5,490 nucleotides of DNA, from positions 1 to 5,490 of the forward strand of contig JAGCKY010000007.1 of NCBI GenBank assembly GCA_017647245.1, written 5' to 3'. Shown here one piece after another: positions 1-5,159 of the stretch. Position 1 is the first letter of the stretch. Every line of letters starts with the position of its first letter. The notes beneath the pieces were generated by a model. It saw only the letters and a program-made list of their open reading frames with translations, was not told where the DNA came from and did not search any database. The stretch comes from Elusimicrobiaceae bacterium. GTDB lineage: Bacteria; Elusimicrobiota; Elusimicrobia; Elusimicrobiales; Elusimicrobiaceae. Position numbers and translations under genes: made by a program.

Positions 1-113
1 GAACCATCCCCGAATGCTGTTGTCGGGGATCTTCCACGCTCGGTTGTTTATTTAATAGCACACGACTACAACAAGCGTTGTAGACCCCCGATAAAGACAC
101 TCGGGGGTGGTTC
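1..113. repeat. Inverted pair of REP-like hairpin units (BIME-like composite A)
   Basis: Bases 1-31 and the reverse complement of 83-113 align without gaps and agree at 24 of 31 positions, so this is one repeat unit present twice in opposite orientation. Each unit is a hairpin with an 8-bp stem and a 9-nt loop: stem 6-13/23-30 with loop 14-22, and stem 84-91/101-108 with loop 92-100. A third perfect 7-bp hairpin (66-72/77-83, loop AAGC) abuts the second unit. The outermost ends, GAACCA at 1-6 and TGGTTC at 108-113, are also complementary, and 12 of 13 terminal bases match. The pattern matches the general layout of bacterial REP/BIME intergenic palindromes. The family was not checked against a database, and the element may extend left of the window. 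Confidence 0.75.
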
Positions 114-139
114 TTATTTTTATTTTCTTTTTTGTTCAT
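1..139 (-). CDS. Possible 5' end of a gene with an embedded REP-like element (partial, uncertain)
   Basis: An ATG at 137-139 opens a minus-strand frame with no stop through the window edge, giving 46 visible codons. A GAGG core at 148-151 lies 8 nt upstream, which is good Shine-Dalgarno spacing, and a second AAAGGAG lies at 158-164. The peptide begins with a Lys/Asn-rich run (MNKKENKNKN) encoded by an A-rich tract. The rest is encoded by the inverted repeats: HPRVSLSGV comes from one arm and DPRQQHSGM from the other. I recognise no domain. Two readings are possible: a true gene start into which a palindromic element was inserted in frame, as described for Rickettsia palindromic elements, or a fortuitous ORF across intergenic repeats. 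The same strand as the operon and the good ribosome-binding site favour the first. The unprotein-like, repeat-encoded composition favours the second. Confidence 0.3.
   Translation of the reverse strand, partial: MNKKENKNKNHPRVSLSGVYNACCSRVLLNKQPSVEDPRQQHSGMV
84..133 (+). terminator. Possible plus-strand intrinsic terminator
   Basis: A GC-rich 8-bp stem (84-91 with 101-108) is followed by GGTTC and then a T-rich tract, 111-133, interrupted by single A, C and G bases. If a gene or RNA lies left of the window on the plus strand, this would end its transcript. The gap of a few bases between stem and T-tract makes it suboptimal. The hairpin is also part of an inverted repeat pair, and the T-tract is the Lys/Asn-coding start of the opposite-strand ORF, so the resemblance may be incidental. 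Confidence 0.3.
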
Positions 140-164
140 AATGTTTTCCTCTTTTTTCTCCTTT

Positions 165-259
165 GTCATCCCTGGGGCGGCACAGCCGCAACCGGGGATC
201 CATTTCAATAGAGGAAACCCCTCATAACAGCTGGATCCCGGGTCCATGCCCGGGATGAC
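165..259. repeat. Inverted pair of REP-like hairpin units (BIME-like composite B)
   Basis: The element is bounded by GTCATCCC at 165-172 and its exact complement GGGATGAC at 252-259. Internally, CCGGGGATCCA (192-202) faces TGGATCCCGGG (232-242), complementary at 10 of 11 positions. It therefore consists of two units in opposite orientation, 165-202 and 232-259, each running GTCATCCC-loop-GGGATCCA. The right unit folds into a perfect 8-bp stem (235-242 with 249-256) with a 6-nt loop. The left unit has a 5-bp stem (168-172/195-199) enclosing a small GCGGC/GCCGC hairpin (177-181/185-189). The spacer 203-231 holds a weak GAGG/CCTC hairpin. Its intergenic position next to a terminator and its resemblance to widespread GTCATCCC-type palindromes support a REP/BIME-like identity. 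It is related in plan, though not closely in sequence, to the composite at 1-113. Confidence 0.75.
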
Positions 260-296
260 GGCATTTAAAAAATATTTCCTACCTCCGTCTTATACC

Positions 297-308
297 AAAA
301 AAAAAAAA
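297..308. repeat. Homopolymer run of 12 adenines
   Basis: Twelve consecutive A residues lie in the intergenic region between the REP-like composite and the rpsA terminator. No stem stands directly beside the run on either strand, so it does not look like a terminator tail. It is a candidate site for length variation or sequencing error. No gene is seen in 260-348. Confidence 0.6.
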
Positions 309-348
309 CAAGTCAAGCCCTATTTTTCCGCCGAGAAAAAAGCATTAA

Positions 349-380
349 AAAATCCCGCCAGCATTTGCCGGCGGGATTTT
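349..380 (-). terminator. Intrinsic terminator after rpsA, end of the operon
   Basis: AAAATCCCGCC at 349-359 pairs perfectly with GGCGGGATTTT at 370-380 in an 11-bp stem. After an A/C mismatch, two further G-C pairs close an ATTT loop. On the minus strand the stem is followed by TTTTTT, and after a few bases by a second T run (335-341). It starts 17 nt beyond the rpsA stop codon, the expected place to end the ftsA-rpsA transcript. Because the stem is flanked by A's on one side and T's on the other, it could also work on the plus strand. Confidence 0.9.
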
Positions 381-397
381 ACAAACAACGATCTAAA

Positions 398-1585
398 CTA
401 TTTTTCTTCCGCTTCGTCAGATTGGAAAGAATCTTCCAATAACTGGCCCAGCGTCGGGCGCGGAGCTTGTTTCAAGTATTGTGCCACCACTTTGCGGTTT
501 TGTGCTTGATCGTATTTTTTGACAGACAAGTTCACCACATAAGTTTCCGGGTTCACGCCCACTACCAAAGTGGAAATCACATCACCCTCTTTGGCGTTGA
601 AATCATTACCCATTTCAAACGGGCTGATATACGCTTTGGTCGCGTTTTTGCCGATGGTGCATTCCACGCCTTCTTCGGCGGAAACTTTCACCACAGTCGC
701 TTTGACGGAGCTCTTATACGGATAGCGGCGTTTTAACGCGTCGGCCGGATTTAAGAAAAGTTGTTTGAGACCAAATTCCAAGCGCGGGGTTTCTTTATCC
801 AGCTTTAAGAGTTTGGCTTTAAGGCGCTGCCCGCGGCGGAAATTGGCAATGGCCGTTTCCGGCTCTTTCCACGCCACGTTTTCTACGTTTACCACACCTT
901 CAATACCGTGGAAGCGCAAGAACAAGCGGTCCTTATCCACTTTGGCCACGACTACGCGCAAAACGTTGCCTTCTTTAATTTGGCTGAGCACTTCGGCGCG
1001 GCGAACGGCTTCGTCCTCTTCCAACACTTGTTTACGTGAAACAATGAGTTTCTGTTTTTCTTTGGAAAATTCCACGATAAGCGCTTTGATTTTAGCTCCA
1101 ACGGGCAAATAGTGTTTGTACGCGGTATGCAGTTCAGACAAGGAAAGCGGCATAAATCCGCTCACGCCAAACACTTCCACAATATAACCGCCCTTTACCG
1201 TCTGCAAAATTACACCTTTGACACGTTCTTTGGCTTCATAAGCTTGTTTGCAAATATCCCAGCCCTGCATTTCCATGGCTTTTTTATGGGACAAAATAGA
1301 ATATCTTTCATCGGTACCGCGTTTGACGAGTACAGCCGAAATTTTATCCCCCACTGCCGGCAAGGTTTTGCCGTCAAATTCAGATACCAAAATGGCACCT
1401 TCTTTTTTAGCCCCAGTGTCTACCAAAATATAATCGCCGGAAATTTGTACGACGGGTACTTCTACAATCTCTCTTTTGTTTAACTGCTCCGATAAAGACT
1501 CTTGCTGCGCGATCAACTGGTCCATGGTCATTTCGGTTTCGTTGGTCGTTTCTTCTGTATTTTTAATTTCTTCGTTGCTTGTCAT
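398..1585 (-). CDS. rpsA: 30S ribosomal protein S1, four-domain form
   Basis: S1 binds mRNA on the 30S subunit and helps load transcripts during initiation. The 395-residue product has an acidic, Glu/Thr-rich N-terminus followed by four S1 (OB-fold) repeats at about 38-101, 119-186, 203-276 and 291-357, and an acidic tail ending EAEEK. The second repeat is the most typical (GGYIVEVFGVSGFMPLS, 132-148). In the third and fourth the sequence is more diverged. The E. coli protein has six repeats and 557 residues; shorter forms with about four are common elsewhere, so this is not a truncation. The ATG is fixed by two in-frame TAA codons just upstream. Its nearby Shine-Dalgarno is short (AAGGAC, 1588-1593) and only 2 nt from the ATG, with a GC-rich hairpin before it. 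It is the last gene of the operon, and cmk-rpsA proximity is widely conserved in bacteria. Confidence 0.93.
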   Translation of the reverse strand: MTSNEEIKNTEETTNETEMTMDQLIAQQESLSEQLNKREIVEVPVVQISGDYILVDTGAKKEGAILVSEFDGKTLPAVGDKISAVLVKRGTDERYSILSHKKAMEMQGWDICKQAYEAKERVKGVILQTVKGGYIVEVFGVSGFMPLSLSELHTAYKHYLPVGAKIKALIVEFSKEKQKLIVSRKQVLEEDEAVRRAEVLSQIKEGNVLRVVVAKVDKDRLFLRFHGIEGVVNVENVAWKEPETAIANFRRGQRLKAKLLKLDKETPRLEFGLKQLFLNPADALKRRYPYKSSVKATVVKVSAEEGVECTIGKNATKAYISPFEMGNDFNAKEGDVISTLVVGVNPETYVVNLSVKKYDQAQNRKVVAQYLKQAPRPTLGQLLEDSFQSDEAEEK

Positions 1586-1600
1586 AAGTCCTTATTACGC

Positions 1601-1624
1601 CGCGCCTTTGCCGGGGCGGGCGCG
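1601..1624 (-). promoter_or_regulatory. GC-rich hairpin in the rpsA leader, next to a displaced SD-like motif
   Basis: In the 54-nt plsC-rpsA gap, CGCGCC at 1601-1606 pairs with GGCGCG at 1619-1624 around a 12-nt GC-rich loop. Upstream in the transcript is a strong GGAGG (1628-1632) that lies 42 nt before the rpsA ATG and has no ATG, GTG or TTG at a usable distance. Downstream lies only a weak AAGGAC. A structured leader with a poor ribosome-binding site recalls E. coli rpsA, which S1 autoregulates, but there is no sequence homology to claim. With no T-tract after it, the hairpin is not a terminator. A regulatory role is inference. Confidence 0.35.
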
Positions 1625-1639
1625 TTTCCTCCGTTTAGT

Positions 1640-2233
1640 TTAGATAGTAATTGAACTAATTTTTTCCATTATTTCGTTGGCAAATTGTTTATACTGGGCT
1701 TTCGGTTCAGCGTTTGGGTCTTTTTGCAAGGTAAACGGCTGGCCGATTTTCACGCGGATTTTGCGCACCCACGGAAACCCAAAAGTGCCGGTTATTTTTA
1801 CGGGCAATACCGGCGCGCCCGTTTTATATACTAAAAATCCGATACCGCTTTTCGGCTTTTGCGGCTGGCCCGTTTTAGAGCGCGTGCCTTCGGGGAACAT
1901 CACAATACTTTCCCCCGCTTGCAACGCTTTAATTGCCCCTTCCAACGCTCCGAAATCTCCAATAGCACGCTTTCTGTCCACGGAAATATACCCGCAGTCG
2001 CGGAAAAACCAACCCACTACCGGGATTTCAAACAGCTCTTTCTTGGCCATAAAGCGTGAATCGCGCACGAGCCCGGCAAACGCCCCGATAGCCGGAGGAT
2101 CTGCATTAGACAAGTGATTACCGGCAATGATGAGCGCACCAGTTTTGGGAATGTTTTCCAATCCTTCTACGCGGAAATCATAAAAAGTTTTAAAGAACAC
2201 CCTGAAAATAAATTTTACTAAATTAAGCAGCAT
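1640..2233 (-). CDS. plsC: 1-acyl-sn-glycerol-3-phosphate acyltransferase (PlsC/LPLAT family)
   Basis: This enzyme transfers an acyl chain to the sn-2 position of lysophosphatidate to make phosphatidate, the precursor of membrane phospholipids, at the cytoplasmic membrane. All four family motifs are visible in the 197 residues: the catalytic NHxxxxD (N39, H40, D45), the GYISVDRK segment (81-88), the phosphate-binding FPEGTRS (113-119) and the VLPVKITG block (142-149). A hydrophobic, aromatic N-terminal stretch (about 1-18) suits membrane association. The length is typical of short bacterial PlsC proteins. Its ATG lies inside the end of cmk, overlapping by 11 nt, with only a modest AAGGA 11 nt upstream (2245-2249), so translation probably depends on coupling to cmk. 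A cmk-plsC-rpsA order is known from several phyla. The acyl donor (acyl-ACP or acyl-CoA) cannot be read from the sequence. Confidence 0.93.
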   Translation of the reverse strand: MLLNLVKFIFRVFFKTFYDFRVEGLENIPKTGALIIAGNHLSNADPPAIGAFAGLVRDSRFMAKKELFEIPVVGWFFRDCGYISVDRKRAIGDFGALEGAIKALQAGESIVMFPEGTRSKTGQPQKPKSGIGFLVYKTGAPVLPVKITGTFGFPWVRKIRVKIGQPFTLQKDPNAEPKAQYKQFANEIMEKISSITI

Positions 2234-2906
2234 GTTGTTTTATTTCCTTAATAACGGCTTCTATCACTTGCTCTTTATTTAACGACGAGGTATCAATTTT
2301 TATGGCGTCTTGTGCCGCTTTTAACGGCGAAGCGGCCCGCGTACTGTCACGCAAGTCACGCTCTTTAATAGAAGCTAAAATTCTATCGTAATCGGCGCTC
2401 ACGCCTTGTTCGGCCAATTGTTTAACCCGGCGGTCGGCACGCACCTCTGCAGTGGCATCTAAATAAATTTTCACCTCGGCGTCCGGAAAAACTACCGTAC
2501 CGATATCGCGCCCTTCTACAATAATTCCGCCGTCTTTACCCGCTTCACGCATTTTATCAGTCAGCACCGCACGCGCCGCCGCATGTGTGGAAACCTTGCT
2601 GGCGGTTTGCGCGACTTCATCTAATTGCAGTTTATTGCCCAAATACTCACCGTCTACAAACATTTTAAGAGTGGCATCCGCTTGGCGTTCAAATCTAAAT
2701 TGTAATGCCTGCGCCGCCGCGAGGACGGCCTCTGTATCGGCCGGATTAATTTTTTTAGCAAACACGGTATAGGCCAGTGCGCGGTAAAGCCCGCCACTGC
2801 TTAAAAAACTATAGCCCAACGCTTCTGCGGCGGCGCGGCCGACGGTAGATTTACCCGTTCCGGCCGTGCCGTCTATAGCTACAATTAATCCGTTTGGACG
2901 GCTCAT
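2223..2906 (-). CDS. cmk: Cytidylate kinase (CMP/dCMP kinase)
   Basis: Cmk phosphorylates CMP and dCMP with ATP, recycling pyrimidine nucleotides for RNA, DNA and CDP-activated lipid synthesis. The 227 residues match the E. coli enzyme's length. The P-loop is GTAGTGKST (13-21), the EGRDIGTVVFPDA block spans 131-143, and the LID-type arginine segment RDSTRAASPLK spans 186-196. The CMP-specific insert is present at about 75-125, with ASKVSTHAAAR (102-112) followed by R120. Two deviations stand out: the P-loop has Thr where DGPxGxGK normally has Pro, and the usual D-S/T-G-A-x-Y-R motif reads SSGGLYR (36-42), losing the Asp. The ATG overlaps the pilT stop as ATGA and has GGAGG (2911-2915) 4 nt upstream, so it is well initiated and likely coupled. 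Identity is firm; full activity is an assumption. Confidence 0.95.
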   Translation of the reverse strand: MSRPNGLIVAIDGTAGTGKSTVGRAAAEALGYSFLSSGGLYRALAYTVFAKKINPADTEAVLAAAQALQFRFERQADATLKMFVDGEYLGNKLQLDEVAQTASKVSTHAAARAVLTDKMREAGKDGGIIVEGRDIGTVVFPDAEVKIYLDATAEVRADRRVKQLAEQGVSADYDRILASIKERDLRDSTRAASPLKAAQDAIKIDTSSLNKEQVIEAVIKEIKQHAA

Positions 2907-3988
2907 TCAACCTCCAAGCTGTCCGTTACACCGCGCAGCGCCATCATTAACGCATCGGGGCTGGTGGCCGCTGCCATGACGTGGTCCATATCCACTTTTT
3001 TGGTGTTGTAAAGGTTGGCTAACGATTGGTCAAATGTGTTCATGCCGTAGAACTCACCCTGTTGCATCATCTTGACCAAATCGCTGGGGCGGTTTTCCAT
3101 AATCAATTTGCGGGTTTGCGGCGTAGAAACCATAATTTCAAGCGCCGGAATCATACCCGGTTTGATAGTAGGCAACAAACGTTGACAAATAATACCGCGG
3201 ACCAATTCGGAAAGCTGTAAACGCACCTGCGCATGTTGCTCAATCGGAAAAGCTTCCGTCAAACGGGCCAACGTCTGCACGACGTTTACCGTGTGCATGG
3301 TACAAAGTACTAATTGACCGGTTTCCGCCGCGGCGATTGCGGATTTCATTACTTCCGCGTCGCGCAACTCACCAATCAAAATTGTGTCAGGGTCTTGACG
3401 CATAGCGGCACGCAAAGCCCCCGCATAAGACGGCGTATCTATCCCCAGTTCCATCTGGCTGACGATACATTTATTTTCTGTGTGTACGAACTCAATCGGG
3501 TCTTCAATGGTTAAAATGTGACCCGTGCGGCTGTGATTGATATAGTCCAACATAGCCGCTAGCGTAGAGCTTTTACCGGACCCTGTCATACCCGTTACTA
3601 CAATTAAACCCCGACGGTTATCGGCGATTTTTTTGAGTACTTCTTCCGGCAAATTCAAGTCTTTAAAAGAAGGGATTTTGAGCGGAATGTGACGGATAGC
3701 CATAGCAATTTTGCCGCTTTGATGGAACACGTTGAAACGGAAACGGCCATATGATTTGGCATCCAAAGAAAAGTCCACCGTGCTGTATTGTTCAAAAATT
3801 TTGCGTTCACGGCTGCCCATACACGCATAGGCCATTTTTTTGGCTTCTTCGTTGCTGACAAACGAATCATCAATCGGCTTGATTTGTCCGTGCAAACGCA
3901 CATACGCATTGGAATTACCGCGGATGTGCAACCCACTGGCTTTATTATCTACCACTGTTCTGAGCAAACTTTGTAATCCTATCGCCAT
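2903..3988 (-). CDS. pilT: PilT-like type IV pilus retraction ATPase
   Basis: PilT is a hexameric cytoplasmic ATPase at the pilus base that depolymerises pilin and drives twitching motility. The 361-residue product has the N-terminal PAS-like domain (about 1-100, with the ASGLHIR motif at 17-23) and the RecA-like domain: Walker A GMTGSGKSS (133-141), Asp box EDPIEF (162-167), Walker B DTILIGELRD (201-210) and His box with H232. Length lies between typical PilT (about 345) and PilU (about 380). The C-terminal PilT signature AIRNLIRE appears as QTRKLIME (291-298), keeping only R, L, I and E, so a PilU-like or otherwise diverged role is possible. PilB/GspE is less likely, given the length and the PilT-like MRQDPD, GELRD and HT motifs. 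The start has AAAGGAG (3994-4000) 5 nt upstream. Its place between ftsZ and cmk, away from pilus genes, is unusual. Confidence 0.9.
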   Translation of the reverse strand: MAIGLQSLLRTVVDNKASGLHIRGNSNAYVRLHGQIKPIDDSFVSNEEAKKMAYACMGSRERKIFEQYSTVDFSLDAKSYGRFRFNVFHQSGKIAMAIRHIPLKIPSFKDLNLPEEVLKKIADNRRGLIVVTGMTGSGKSSTLAAMLDYINHSRTGHILTIEDPIEFVHTENKCIVSQMELGIDTPSYAGALRAAMRQDPDTILIGELRDAEVMKSAIAAAETGQLVLCTMHTVNVVQTLARLTEAFPIEQHAQVRLQLSELVRGIICQRLLPTIKPGMIPALEIMVSTPQTRKLIMENRPSDLVKMMQQGEFYGMNTFDQSLANLYNTKKVDMDHVMAAATSPDALMMALRGVTDSLEVE

Positions 3989-4010
3989 ATACTCTCCTTT
4001 GCTACTTAAA

Positions 4011-5147
4011 TTATTTTTTCTTGCGGCGCAAATACGCCGGCACTAATAAATCGTCTTCCGACGATTGCGCTTTGGGTTCATCAAATGAAGCAAATACATT
4101 TTTGGTTATGTCGTACGACGTATTAGTGGTTTTATCTCCGGCACGCCCCGTCACCAACGTATTGGCTTTTTGCCCACGCACGCCCGTGATAATGACCGTC
4201 ACCTTAAACGTATCTTTTAACGAAGAATCATACGACTGACCAAATTTGACGATGGAATCATCCGTCGCATATTGGCGGATGATATTCATCACTTCCCCCT
4301 GTTCCATCAGTGGCAAATCTTCATCGGCGGCAAAGTGCACAATAAAACCTTTGGCTCCGCGGATATCCGCATTTTCAAGTAGCGGCGAAGAAATAGCTTG
4401 TTTCACCGCATTTAAATGCCGGTTAGGGCCGCTGGCTTGGCCAATGCCGATTAAAGATTTTTGGGATTTAGACATTACTTTGCGAATATCGTTAAAATCA
4501 ATGTTTACTTCGCCGGGTTTGGTAATAACTTCGGAAATACCCTTTACGGCTTGCAGTAATACTTCATCTACCATTTGAAAAGCATCTTTGGAAGAAGTGG
4601 TGGTATCAATGTTGGCAAATAATTTTTCATTCGGCACGATAATCATGGAATCCACATATTTTTGCATTTCGCGGATGCCTTCGTCGGCTTGTTTTTCGCG
4701 CACGTATCCTTCAAAATTAAAGGGCCGCGTCACTACGCCCACCACCAATAAATCATCGCCGTATAGTTCTTTGGCCAGTTTGGCTAAATACGGTGCCACG
4801 CCTGTACCCGTGCCACCGCCCATGCCGGCCGTAATAAATAATAAATCCGTTCCGCCGATAATGAGTTTAAGTTTTTCCTTGGATTCTTCGGCAGCCAGAC
4901 GGCCTTTTTCCGGGTCACCGCCGACTCCTAATCCTTTGGTAATCTTTTCACCCACTTGCACCAAATACGGCGCTTGATTGCGGCGCAAATCTTGTGCGTC
5001 GGTATTCACGGCAATAAAGTCAATATCTTTCAGCCCGGCTTCCACCATGTGATTAATGGCATTTCCGCCGCCGCCTCCCACACCGATTACTTTAATTTTA
5101 GCGCGGTTGCTTTCAAACAAATTGGCTGGCATAAAAACATCTGTCAT
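4011..5147 (-). CDS. ftsZ: Cell division GTPase FtsZ
   Basis: FtsZ is the tubulin homologue that polymerises with GTP into the Z-ring at midcell. Numbering from the ATG at 5145-5147 (378 residues), the nucleotide-binding GVGGGGGNA lies at 22-30, the tubulin signature GGGTGTG at 110-116, and the T7-loop catalytic segment NIDFND at 215-220. The C-terminal domain with AISSPLLE follows, then a short linker of about 20-25 residues and the conserved tail DDLLVPAYLRRKKK (365-378), the docking site for FtsA and other partners. I chose this ATG because GGGAG (5153-5157) sits 5 nt upstream. A TTG directly after the ftsA stop would add four codons but would overlap that Shine-Dalgarno. In the GTPase-domain region usually reading MSxxGxAxMGIG the protein has MSKSQKSLIGIG, a small departure. 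The gene lies 12 nt after ftsA, the usual ftsA-ftsZ pairing. Confidence 0.97.
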   Translation of the reverse strand: MTDVFMPANLFESNRAKIKVIGVGGGGGNAINHMVEAGLKDIDFIAVNTDAQDLRRNQAPYLVQVGEKITKGLGVGGDPEKGRLAAEESKEKLKLIIGGTDLLFITAGMGGGTGTGVAPYLAKLAKELYGDDLLVVGVVTRPFNFEGYVREKQADEGIREMQKYVDSMIIVPNEKLFANIDTTTSSKDAFQMVDEVLLQAVKGISEVITKPGEVNIDFNDIRKVMSKSQKSLIGIGQASGPNRHLNAVKQAISSPLLENADIRGAKGFIVHFAADEDLPLMEQGEVMNIIRQYATDDSIVKFGQSYDSSLKDTFKVTVIITGVRGQKANTLVTGRAGDKTTNTSYDITKNVFASFDEPKAQSSEDDLLVPAYLRRKKK

Positions 5148-5159
5148 ATATACTCCCAA

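Noticed and set aside
1..113. tRNA, tmRNA, 6S or RNase P RNA gene
   Set aside because: The branched fold suggested a structured RNA, but no T-loop, anticodon arm, tmRNA tag frame, 6S bubble or RNase P core motifs are present; the inverted repeat pair explains the structure.
321..341. Second terminator from the TTTTT...AAAAA inverted repeat
   Set aside because: The stem would be almost entirely A-T with no GC core. It probably serves only as the T-rich tail of the strong terminator at 349-380.
1..397. CRISPR array
   Set aside because: The repeats are inverted pairs of differing sequence, not direct repeats with regular spacers.
246..509. Plus-strand ORF of 87 codons
   Set aside because: It begins inside the REP-like palindrome, crosses a run of 12 A's and the rpsA terminator, and ends inside rpsA on the other strand. 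It has no ribosome-binding site or recognisable domain.
1640..1720. Promoter for rpsA in the end of plsC
   Set aside because: A/T-rich stretches resemble -10 boxes, but I found no -35/-10 pair with sensible spacing.
1677..2117. Plus-strand ORF of 146 codons opposite plsC
   Set aside because: The minus-strand PlsC frame has all four family motifs; this frame is its antisense shadow and shows low-complexity, unprotein-like composition.
4588..4977. Plus-strand ORF of 129 codons opposite ftsZ
   Set aside because: It is antisense to the most conserved part of FtsZ and has no domain of its own.
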